The notes under the pieces: model-generated
The model's database searches: none
The model's input: only the letters and a program-made list of their open reading frames with translations
What the model was told of the DNA's origin: nothing
Translations under genes and position numbers: made by a program
Shown here: piece by piece, positions 34,851 to 45,025 of the stretch
Numbering within the stretch: the first letter of the stretch is position 1
Layout: each line of letters opens with the position of its first letter
From: Pseudisothecium myosuroides
Taxonomy: Eukaryota > Streptophyta > Bryopsida > Hypnales > Lembophyllaceae
Direction: 5' to 3'
DNA: 64,000 bases
NCBI GenBank assembly: GCA_951799445.1
Contig: OX637297.1
Coordinates: 12,648,001 to 12,712,000 of the forward strand

Positions 34851-37407
34851 TGTCGTAACACGTGAAAGCACAAATCCCTCCCTTAGGTGTTAAATTAGTG
34901 TAAAACACCTTAGATGACTTGTGTATCGTTCCCACAGGATTTTAACTCGTAGTTTTCTCAAAATAATCGAAACAAGATCCGGAACACAAACCCAAGACAA
35001 AAGAATCCGGGACTGAAAACTAGGAACTGCACTTCCTTGTCCGTATTCCTTCAACCTTCTCCTCTTTCAACTCATACTATTCCCCATACTAAAACCCAAT
35101 AAGAAACAAGTTTGTATTTCTACCCAACAGTAGCTGTAACTTAGTGTCCTACTTAACTAAATGCGGAACCGGAAAGGGTGTCATGATCCTGTACCTTTCC
35201 CGGATCCGGATCCGGTAAGCAAAGTAATCGATATTATAGTTTAACCTCTATATCAGAGGGGTCTGCTCTTGGATTTAAGGAAGGGAACGTATAACCTACC
35301 CTTCAAAGGATTAGAGTGAATGAAGGTTCACTAAAGAAAACATAAAACACACACACAAAACCCAGATGCGGATTCTTCCTCACAACTGATCCGGAGGTCA
35401 ATCCGGACTAGCAAGTCACTCAGAAAACCCCCACAATCCTCTCTTACTACAACAACTGACCTATCAAAATCTGGTTCCTAAGGGAGAATCTAGTGACCAA
35501 ATAACTAGGCAATCCTAACCACTTGCACATCACTCACTTCCGGTTATAGTAGGACCTCATCAACACTTCAATCAGCATACACCTGCCTCCTGCAAAATGC
35601 ACCCAATCTAAGAGTGGCTATCCCACACAGAAGCGTCCAAGTAATTACAGTAGCTAAATTTCACTCCTAGTATACACAGTCTCTTCAACCAGCTCACTTC
35701 AACTCTCGGAACCGGATTCAGACAGAATCTAGGGGAACTCTTCCTCCCTCCCAACACTAGCAAAGCAGCTACCCGCACTAAACAATGGTTCTAGCATTGC
35801 TAGCATACCAACCCAGAGTCAAGACTTTTCAGAGCAACTCTTAGGAAGTGGAAATCTGAATGACTTTACTAAAATGCTGAAATTTACAAGAAAGAAATGC
35901 CCGAGGCTTCAAACCAAAGTCAACCCCTAAATACCAACCCCAAGGAACCCCTAAAAGGCTCCAGGGAACAAAATCAGAGGACCAGAGAATGACACCTGCT
36001 CGGGGGGGGCACCTAGTATTTTACTACAAACCACGTGCGAACAAGTGGTTTCTAATGAACTATAATTTCAACTTAAAATTTTGAGGGTTGCTTAATAATG
36101 ACTATAGGTTTCTATTGCCAAAATTTCAAACTAAAATAATAGTTGAAATGATTTGTACAAGAGGTTGAAAATGGCCTAAAACGGCATGTTTTTCAACTCA
36201 AATATTTATAGAGATCACATTTAGATGACCATTGCATCAATACTCAACTCAAAATGAACTTTCAATAGAGAGCTATTTTTAGGAATTTTTTGTTCATTTT
36301 TTAGACAATTTTTTAGGATATAATATAGGGGTGTGAAAGTTATTTTTCAGTTGTACAGTGTATCTAATTACTTCAAAAATTTGTAACTAATTATCATTAA
36401 CAAATAAAAATATCAATAATTCAAAACATAAACTTTTGAAGTAGGAAAATCTAGTCATATTTTTTTTCTTTCATTTTATTTAAATTTTAGAATATAATAT
36501 AGGGGGTCCAAAGTTTTGTTCGCACGTGTTTTCTAATGGACACTCTAAGTGACCCCCCCGAGGACACCTGTCACTCCTTATCCTCCCCACGTTGACTTTC
36601 CTACCATCCCATCCGATCCACACAATGTGGATCTCAGATCCTAGAAACCCGAAAAGTACACTCCAGGTGCATCCAACTAAAAAGTAGCTCCTAAATAACT
36701 AACACCCCGGGAACCCTAAAAGCCTCCAAGGAATCAAACTAATAGACCAGAGAATGACACGTCACATTCTCTTGATTCAAAACACGTTGACTTCCTATCA
36801 CATGGCCAATCCTGCAAAAAGTGGATCTCAGATCCAGAAAACCCGAAAAGTGAAGTTCAAGTGCATCCAGCTGAAAAGCAGCTGGCTAATAGCTTCCTAC
36901 CTATCCAAAACTTTGGCTATAGCCCTACTGGTCTAAGTCTATCCTAAGAAACTTCCTATCTACTTCTGGTCTCACCCACAAAAAGTGAATCTCAGATCCG
37001 ATAAATCCGGATCTGGGTGTCCAAGTTCCTCCTAACAAAGAGCAACTTGCAAGTAACTTTCTAAATCAAAAGAACTTTAGTCCTAAACCGCCTACCTACT
37101 TCCTTCCTAAAATAATTGCAGCTCACTTCAGCCGCTTTGGAGGCGCTTCCACTTGATGAGGCTTAGGTAACACGTATCAGCTCTTTCTGATTCCAAAGTC
37201 CAGGTTCCGGTTTCCGATTTAGGACAAAAAATAAATTTTCCTCCTTAACCATTTTATCTTACTAAGAAATTCTATGTTTTGCTAATAGATAATTTTACTA
37301 ATTCTTCTACTTCTGACCCACAAAAATCAAATTTTTTTACTAAGAATGGATTCCTTACTTCTAATTCTATCTTAAACAACTAGAATCTTGTTTTCTGGGT
37401 TCCGACA
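34851..37407 (-). mobile_element. 2.56-kb LTR-like element without a gene
   Basis: The unit starts TGTCGTAACA and ends TTCCGACA, giving TGTCG and CGACA inverted ends like those of the 3.5-kb family. The flanks CAGGG (34846-34850) and CAAGG (37408-37412) look like a decayed 5-bp target repeat. On the minus strand its content resembles the 3-prime noncoding part of family C (for example around 35260-35480 compared with 57410-57610), but no gag-like gene is present. It carries tandem copies of a GTGGATCTCAGATCC segment at about 36627, 36821 and 36985 and a nested MITE. It is probably a gene-less relative. Confidence 0.6.
35999..36562. mobile_element. 564-bp MITE with 8-bp target repeat
   Basis: The element begins CTCGGGGGGG and ends CCCCCCCGAG, a perfect 10-bp inverted repeat that extends imperfectly to about 43 bp on each side (both arms include CACGTGCGAAC). 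It is flanked by GACACCTG at 35991-35998 and 36563-36570. An 8-bp target repeat suggests the hAT superfamily, although the terminal sequence is not typical of hAT. It is AT-rich inside and has no gene. Confidence 0.8.
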
Positions 37408-38100
37408 CAAGGTGGTCATGAAGTTCTCAGAATCAATTTTGAAATGTCTCCAGGGTAACCCTTCAAGGTGTCCCCGAGGAAAGAATCAAATCTGATCCGG
37501 GGAGGGGATTAATCACCCGCCCCACATTTATTAATAGTTAGTCTTGATGGGGTGTGCTTTTGTTGCGAATTAGTTCTTACATTTGTGTTCTCTCATCCTA
37601 GTATTAAAATAAATCTCAAGATGATATATGATATTTTGAGGTGCGAGGATTAGATGATCAGATTATCCTAGAAGTAGTTGTGACTTGTGAGGGTGAGAGA
37701 TGTGGCTTCCCTGTTAGGTACGAATGTCATGTCAAGGGCCTAGGATGATCAGACAACTTCCAGATTGGGAAATGGAGACTGGATAAGCCCTTACAAGAGT
37801 CACAGTTTGATGCAGAGCCAAGCCATGTCATCGCTAAAGGGGCCTCTCGGTACCAAGAGGGGTCCTCTCGGAGTTGCCCCCCTAGACACAATTAAATTCG
37901 TCCGGTTGATTGGATTCATCACCCTCCCCATTACTCTTTCTGGTGTTTGTCCATGACGAGAGTTAATACTTGCTCTTGTTATCTCTTGTCCTGGTTTTGA
38001 GACATAGGTCAAGAGTTAGCTTCTAATGATCGAATTAATATAAAATATATTGCGACACTGCCTCCCTCTTAGTGCACAGAGTCAAGCCTAGTCCCGGGGG
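37408..38100 (+). repeat. Tandem array, period about 350-370 bp, right part
   Basis: The array resumes with GGTGGTCATGAAGTTCTC, as in the units at 33-34 kb. It contains two further, more diverged units, including CCTCTCGGTACCAAGAGG at 37843-37860 and GGATTCATCACCCTCCCC. Confidence 0.65.
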
Positions 38101-38737
38101 TCATCCAGATCGACTTAAAGGATCATAAATGGCGGTATGATATTTATGATGCTATGAATGCTAAACTGGCTGAATTTCATTGTCCAATGGTTTATTTACC
38201 AGGTACCATAGCAGTCCGCCCCGAATGTGGCCATTAAATAGGCGAGTGCACATCAGTTAGCTAAGACTGTTCCGGCAGACCTTCTAGCGGTAAGGCGACA
38301 AGGTTGTTTCAAGGACCTTAAGTTGGGCAATGTGAAGTTGCAGAAATCTCTAAGTGTTTCTCCTAATCACTCTACATGCACCTCCGTAGGAGAGAACCTT
38401 CAAGAGGAGATCAATGATTCTCTTGTCGAGAATATAGAGTACTGCAGTTGTAAATAAGATGATGTAGATGTCACGTCCAATTTCGGGTCAGATGATGATA
38501 TACTTATTTTTTGTTGCGGAAGCTACATGCCCATGACACAGAGGTGCACATGTGGACTTTGAGATAGCCATAGGTCACAATGTGGAGTGTGCATCAGGTT
38601 CAGTATATCATTTGTTCACCTTCTTTATGATAATTCCACTGCGTTACATGATGCCAAGTTCAATGTGCAGTTATGGCATATGTCATTTATACATGCCTTG
38701 TATACATGCTTGATGAAATTCAGATTACGATGTGTAG
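38101..38737 (+). other. Upstream of the 38.7-kb transposon gene
   Basis: No continuous frame was found. The stretch ends in an acceptor-like GATGTGTAG directly before the exon at 38738, so it may contain intron and further eroded exons. Confidence 0.35.
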
Positions 38738-40280
38738 GTCACGAAGACGGAGAATGTAATTGGCACTCTTGCAATGTCCCCTGCTTCTAATTTGGTCAAT
38801 GTTGTACCACAACTGGCTGTGAAGTTTGTGGTAGTGGACGAGGGCAAAGATGACAACAATCCCGGAGTCGGTCGGGACTTGTTGGAGGACGAAATCAAGA
38901 AGACACAAAAGATGGACACCGTATCAACTATTGCAAGCTTGAAGTTGACCTCTTTCGATCTTTCCAGAATGCGCATACCTTTATGTTGAATGGTTCCTAT
39001 GCCTATGGTTTGTCCAACACTGCAGTGTGACCTTGTGCAGCTTGAGAACCAGTTTGCATGGGAATACGAGGAGGGAGCAAGAGTCTTCTATGTGTCCATT
39101 GCAGATGAATCCGGTCAAACCGGAGTGTTCTCGGCCTCAGAGAAGGAAGAATGGGGACCTCTTTGGAACTAGGTCAACGACAAGTTCAATGCCCAACTCC
39201 TTTTTTAGACTGTCCTCAAGCATTTAGTGGACCACAAGTTCTTTGTCTGTGATGACAATCACCGCTGAATCGCTTGGATGAACCATATCCAGCAAAAGCA
39301 CCCCACTGACATTAAGTGGCACTATGCCGTTGACTCAATTGTCCTAGACACGAGGAGTCGAATCAGCACCGCCATGCAAGCTATGCACGAGATTAACCAG
39401 AAGTACTTTCCGTTATTATACTTGAAGTACTATCCATCATTTGATCATATAGTCTGCGAGAGTAAACTATCTTATGATATTTGACTCCATGCATTGTTTG
39501 TCTATGTAGGCAAACAGAGAATTCCCACGTCAAGACAAACCTGCTGCATACACTATACTGAGTGCAAAATTATGGGGTGATGGAAATCAAGAAATTTTAT
39601 GAGCTCTTGATCTCCAAGGAAATTCTGGCCTACAAGCAATACAGCTGCTTGTCTTGGTACTCCATGCCTCTCGACGTGTTTATGTCATTCATTTTTAAGG
39701 TATGTATTGCACAATTCTGTGATTCGAGTGGCAGTTATTTCAGAAGAACATTGTTATTAGAAGTCCTCACAAGTGATGCTCTTTTTTTGCGTTGAGCAGC
39801 AAGAGATTGCGGCAATGGCTGACCTTGCTGTTTGTAAGTATCACGAAGATATTCCTAAAGAGGACGTCATGCCAGATGGAGTTGCAGTTGCCATGAAGAA
39901 GTCTATCAAAGAATCCAAGGCCTCAAACCAACAGAAGCTATCTAAAATTGTTTCCATGGCGGCTCCGGCATTCGGGCCTGAGTTTCTATAGGAGGTAAAT
40001 GTCTAGTTTGCATTTCACGGTCGGTTCATTGTATTTAAATACCCGTGTACTTTGTATAACAAGTAATTTCTGTGCGATTATGCAGATCGAGAGGCACTAC
40101 ACTTTAAATGCAGTACCGGAGTTAACCCTAGAAAAGTTGCAGATGATATCATCTGCGAACGCCCGTGTAGCACACAAAGTAAAGTGGCTCAAGTGGATGA
40201 ACGGATCTGCCCCAATAAGAGAGGCTTGCAAATTCCCGGTGTTCACTAAAACTCACCCTAGTTTTTGCGGCTATTCAATG
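38738..40280 (+). pseudogene. Multi-exon transposon gene with ParB-like DxNHR motif (broken)
   Basis: Four exons can be followed in frame: 38738-39402, 39510-39699, 39800-39994, and from 40086. Introns are GT..AG. The first exon holds LVQLENQFAWEYEEGARVFY, VFSASEKEEWGPLW, and HKFFVCDDNHR followed by IAWMNHIQQKHP; the DxNHR-x2-A pattern resembles the ParB nuclease-fold motif, an inference from the motif alone. Later exons carry EDVMPDGVAVAMKKSIKESK and VPELTLEKLQMISS. There are stops at about 38987, 39170, 39206, 39266, in exon 2, and at 39989. The function is unknown. Confidence 0.5.
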
Positions 40281-41301
40281 TTCTGGCTCCTTCTGGCCCC
40301 TTCTGGCCCCTCCTGCCACCTCGTAAATCGCGCTGGTTGCTTGAATACCATATCCACGGGCTGCTTTTTTTAACCCCCGTAAGTCCAAGGGGTAAACATC
40401 AGGGTGGCAGAGTCTTTGGGTTGTTGGACGGTTTGGGGGCCAGGGTTCATGGAGTTCATGACGAGTGGGCATGCCTCATGCCTCCCATGCATGTCCGCTG
40501 CCCGCGCATGCCCATGCACATGTGAACTGCCTCTGTCAGTAGGATCAGTGTTTTGTGGCGTCCATCAGTGTTTCGTCAATAGGTTCGAGGGCAGCGACGG
40601 GGTTCCGGCTTACCAGGGCTTAGGGGGTAGGGTAGGGTAGGGGTTAGGGCACATGGAACATGACACAATTGAATTTTTCTTCCTATTGCATCTTCCCAAA
40701 AAAAAGGGCAAGAGATACCAGAAGCCTGGAAGAGTAAATATATAAATTAGGAAATATTAGAAAAATATGAGATGAACGACAACAAAGATTTCTACTATAT
40801 TGCCAAAAAAAGGGTTTTGGAATTCAGAGAAGTTGAATAGAACTACCCAAAAAGAAGAACAATTTGAACCTGTAAAACTTAAGCGGGGTGGTTTCAGAAT
40901 TGTAGAATCATGAAGTCCTATTACAAAATGCAACATAGAACTATATTTTAATGATGACTTCCAAACAACAGTTTTAAAATATGATCCATAAATGACATCC
41001 CTACAATAAGATCAAGAATTGGGTCAACAAATATTTTACAATAAATTGTGAAACCGGAAATGAATGATTCCTTGTATAATCAATTATACATTGAAGATTT
41101 CGAATTATCTGATTTTTGCTACAATTGAAGGTAACTAGTTTAGAATGCTCTAGTCTAATCATAGTGATTTTGTGATCATTTTCATTTCATTTCTTGAATG
41201 AATGATTTTTGTAATGGGCACTTCTAAAATGGAAAAGTAATTTTTCCAGCTGTTACCTGCGATTACCCTCTGCATTACAGAACATTTGCAAAGGAAATTC
41301 T
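40281..41301. other. No recognised gene
   Basis: GC-richer to about 40650, then AT-rich. A short G-rich run of GGTAGGG-like words lies at 40617-40650. Nothing else is supportable. Confidence 0.4.
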
Positions 41302-41305
41302 TTAA

Positions 41306-41942
41306 CCCCTAAATGCCCAAGGCCTGTCTTGAGCTTCGTGGAATTTGCTCTAAATTGAAGAAAATGACAACATTTTCATAAGTTGTATCAATTTTTTTTA
41401 AATTGTAACCGTATAAATTCAAACTAGACATGTTAGAGATCTCGTAGGAAAAGAAAACACAACAATATCACTTATGAAGTGAAAGATTATAACGTTTGAC
41501 CATGAGGGTGCTAAAACTGCAAAATTCTTTCAATCTTCTTTACATAAGTCAAATCTAAAAAGTTCGTGACCCAAAAAATATGAGGTTAAAGGTCCTAACA
41601 TGTATAACCCCAATCCATTTATGGTTTAGTAAAATCTACTCTAGAATTTTTTTAAATGAATTTTGAAAGTGATTTTTTCTCCAAGATCTACTATATTTGA
41701 GGCTCATTTCTAAGAGCTCTCAACACTACAGGAAGTCAAGATTGCACTAGGTACCCTTGCAGAAAATTGTGAATACAAAAATCACTATCATATATTTTCA
41801 AGATCGGATTTGCGATGCTAGAACTAGACTTCAAGAAGAACTTTCTAAAAATATAAACTACTAAAAATAGCAACTTGGTTAGGCTTTATTTAACCTCAAA
41901 GTTTTGCAAACACCAGATTCTGGTGCCTTAGGCAGTTAGGGG
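41306..41942. mobile_element. 637-bp piggyBac-like MITE
   Basis: The ends are CCCCTAAATGCCCAAGGCC and its imperfect inverse GGTGCCTTAGGCAGTTAGGGG, about 25 bp each. The element lies between two TTAA tetranucleotides (41302-41305 and 41943-41946). TTAA target sites and ends beginning CCC are diagnostic of piggyBac elements. No transposase is present. Confidence 0.65.
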
Positions 41943-42203
41943 TTAAAATTTCCTCCACACAAATGTTGAAAACCTCATACGAGGATCTTCACAAACAATT
42001 AATGGACAAAACAAAGGATTTGTATGACTTTGGGATGTGTTTGCGTTCACTCATTGTTCAAGAACTTCAATCACGGTCATTGAGGGGTTTAGGGTGCTTT
42101 AAGAAAGTGGAAAGCCAACAATGAACTTCAAAATGGAACTTGCCACAGGGAAATGACAAAACATAGAATAACAGCTTTAGTACATAGATCAATATGAGAT
42201 TCA

Positions 42204-42398
42204 TTAGGAAAACAATACAAGAGTATGATTATAATCCACTCCCTTCCAACGACCATTCCACAAAAAAGTGTGCCGCAACCAGGCCAGCTTATGAACTGCA
42301 CGATTTGCACTAAAGTGAAGAATTATTACAGTTGGACTAATCGAAGGTCCTTGCCACTTCCCATTCCATCCAATCCTCCCAAGAATCATGTCCAACAT
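42204..42398 (-). pseudogene. Possible reverse-transcriptase tail fragment
   Basis: A 64-codon minus-strand frame includes GKWQGPSISPTV and HKLAWLRHTFLWNG. The spacing and the FLWNG word recall the region after the reverse transcriptase of plant LINEs (W-x-G-x2-LS ... FLWGG). The match is short and there are no catalytic residues, so this is a weak call. Confidence 0.25.
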
Positions 42399-43250
42399 TC
42401 ATTAGTCTTTCCAAATTATTAGAGAAATTGTCTTCAACATTTTGAAGTTTTGGTTATCCTCTTCAAAAGCGACTGCAAAGAATACCATGTACATGATAAA
42501 AAACAAACTTTTTTGAAGCCCTTAAAACTGTAGCAACGACTTAAAAATTAGAAGTGTTTTCGTAGAAACATAGAAATCTCAAAAGCATAATTCATATTCA
42601 CTGGACTGTAATCAATATTTGTGAAAGGTCCACAAAGGAATTCAATGACGTCTTCTCTGAGTCCTGGCAATATTGCATGCAAACTAAAACCAAAGAAATG
42701 CTATTTTATACATTCCACATTATATATTTCTAAAACAAATCCACAAACTATATATTTCTGAAGAAGTGACCATAGGATTGCTGACAAGCAAAGTTTGACC
42801 CTCTAGTCATTAGTCATGTACATTGTATCAAACTAGTGGATGCTTTGCTGTGTAGGAACGACCAGGCTGAGACCCCAAACACAACTACTCTTGAAAATGG
42901 ACAAACATAAAAATAAGAGCAAAAACAAACTAAAATGGAAGACATTGAAGCGATCATGGAATTGCAAATCCATGAATATAAGAAAGACTCTTCACTAATT
43001 CTTAACATTCGTAACATTAAATTATACATAGGGGCTTCTCTTGTAGATGTCGGGCATACTATATGTTCCAAATAATACCGAAATGCCCATACACTTCAAT
43101 CGAGACTTACTTGAGAAGACACTTAAGAACGCTGTGAAATTCAAGTGGGTTTAAATATTGTAATTCATTTATGTTGACTTCTTAGATTTAAGGTGTCAAT
43201 TCAGAAATGATTACATTTTCAGTAATTGTACATGGGTTTAGGGAAATCAT
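42399..43250. other. No recognised feature
   Basis: AT-rich sequence; short frames are unconvincing. Confidence 0.4.
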
Positions 43251-44261
43251 GAACGTCGGAGAAATCATCGATGACGGGTTCGTCTAAGCCTGAGGACGTA
43301 GGATCGGGGGCAGGTTCGGTTTACACACCAAGCCGGGGCCGCGTGCCCACAGTGACGCATGTCCCACGCCGTCACGCGACTTCCTCTTCCACGGCCGCCA
43401 GTGTTTCGGATCAGAGCGCTGCAAACATTGCTTGCACTGCTGCAGCATACGACTCTCTATAAAGGCGCACACGGAGCGGGTGGGATTATCAATAGGGGCT
43501 TCGCAATCCAAGAAACTGCGAACGTCAGGCGCGGAAGTGCCTCATGATTTAGGGTATACCCTCCAGCACCTCCTTACAGCTGAATTGCTGTTCAATGTTT
43601 TGGGGGCCGGGGGCCCCAGAACGTCTTTTCAGCCGACCATCAAACTGATGTGTACCGCTGCAGAAGTACTCAAGTCGGGAGCGCTTGAGCACATCGGGCG
43701 GGATGAGGATTTGGAGTCCAGCGCCACGGAGAAACCAAGTTTGTGTTCCAGATTCTTTCAGAATTCTATGTCTGCACGGGCCGTTTAGGGACACATGCTT
43801 CGATGGGATTGAATTGCTTTGTGAAAGTCCGACGGTGTAGGGTTTAGGGAGAGACGTTAGGAGCAGGGCGGCGTCAGGGTTTAGGCGCAAATGTCCAGGT
43901 TTAAAAGAGTACGCATAGCAATGAGACGGTGAAGGCCGTTTTGTGTAATGTGCGCATTGTTGTAGAGTTCCGTAGTGCTGCCAATGAGGCCACATGCGCC
44001 CATTGCCAGGTAAGTGAGTGTAGAATTCTCCGGCGCAGCGGTTGGAATCAGGGAACTTCGGGATTAGGGTTTGAGTTGTCCTCCGCTGTAGGCAGGTCCA
44101 CGATGCTTTAAGTCTGAGTGCCATTGGTTTGCAGGGCTGGATTCCGATATCCCGACAGAGTTTACGAATATAAGCCAATGTTTCGGTGGGGTGAGCATGT
44201 AGGGTGGCGGAATTGGTTCGGCAAAGTGAACGTAGGTGTCCACATCAGGTATTGCTGCGCT
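43251..44261 (+). promoter_or_regulatory. GC-rich upstream region with telo-box-like motifs
   Basis: This region precedes the ATG at 44262. Composition changes sharply from AT-rich to GC-rich at about 43250. GTAGGGTTTAGGG near 43837, GGGTTTAGG near 43878 and TTAGGGTTTG near 44064 are forms of the plant telo-box. Long frames on both strands here (including one of 209 codons on the minus strand) show no motif and are probably chance. The promoter role is inferred from position. Confidence 0.4.
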
Positions 44262-45025
44262 ATGGGGAAGGAAAAGGCGGATGCACGGCTAGGAGAGGGC
44301 GGGTTTAAAGAGGAGCAGCTTGCCTCAGGACGTGACGGTGCAGAGGAAAACAATGAGGTAAGTGCGTCCTTCACCTTTGCTTCGAGCCGCTTTTAGGGTG
44401 CACTCCGCTCCTCTCCGCAAGTTCAATCAAGCATTATTCTGATTGTGGACTTCGACAGAATGAGCATGACGACGAACTCGAGATTATTGAGGTGCCACAA
44501 GGCTTCTGGCAAGAAGTTACCATCGACAAGCACGTATTCCACGTTAACTATGGTTGCCGGGAGGAGTTCAATCGACTACTCGTAGAGTTTGCCACTCGGG
44601 CGTCCGGTTTTGAGCGATGGCCTGGCCAGCCAGATCGGAAATTTAATGTCTGCATACATTGCGGGAGGAAAGACTTCTGCGGAAAAACACACCTCAACAA
44701 CCATCGGTGGAGCTTGCAGTGTCCTGGTGTGAAGGACATCATGGGAAACCCGAGGCACTTGCTCCCATATCCGGACCATGGGGTGGGGCAAGGGAAGGTG
44801 TCGGAGGCAATTCGCAAGGGCAACATAGCGGAGGCGGAGGCCAAGGTCGCACAGGTCAAGGCCTTCCCCCCCCACTACGGGGGCGAAGCACTGCGTCAAA
44901 GAAGCGAAACCGCCCACCGAATCGAGACACTGCGGTTTAGGCGACAAGGGGAGTGCTGGGGCCGAGGGAATGTAGGAAGTCCCAGAGGAGCAGGAGCGGC
45001 GCATACCTGCAAAGGTACGTACTAA
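44262..45025 (+). CDS. C2H2-like finger protein exons of a GC-rich transposon, copy A
   Basis: Exon 1 (44262-44357, MGKEKADARL to NNE) ends at GTAAGT; exon 2 starts at 44459 after TTCGACAG and stays in frame. Exon 2 encodes GFWQEVTIDKHVFHVNYG and then a finger, CIHCGRKDFCGKTHLNNH (C-x2-C-x9-H-x3-H), as in BED-like fingers of transposases, followed by MGNPRHLLPYPDHGVGQGKV. The same order is found at 55382-55900. The frame runs to 45025; a donor-like AAAG-GTACGT at 45011-45020 suggests exon 2 may end at 45014. DNA binding is inferred from the finger. Confidence 0.6.

Noticed and set aside
40617..40650. G-rich GGTAGGG run as an interstitial telomere
   Set aside because: The run is short and irregular and does not repeat the plant unit TTTAGGG.
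43549..44178. A 209-codon minus-strand open frame
   Set aside because: It has no motif, lies in GC-rich DNA where long chance frames are common, and overlaps the upstream region of the finger gene. No partner was noticed in the second transposon copy.
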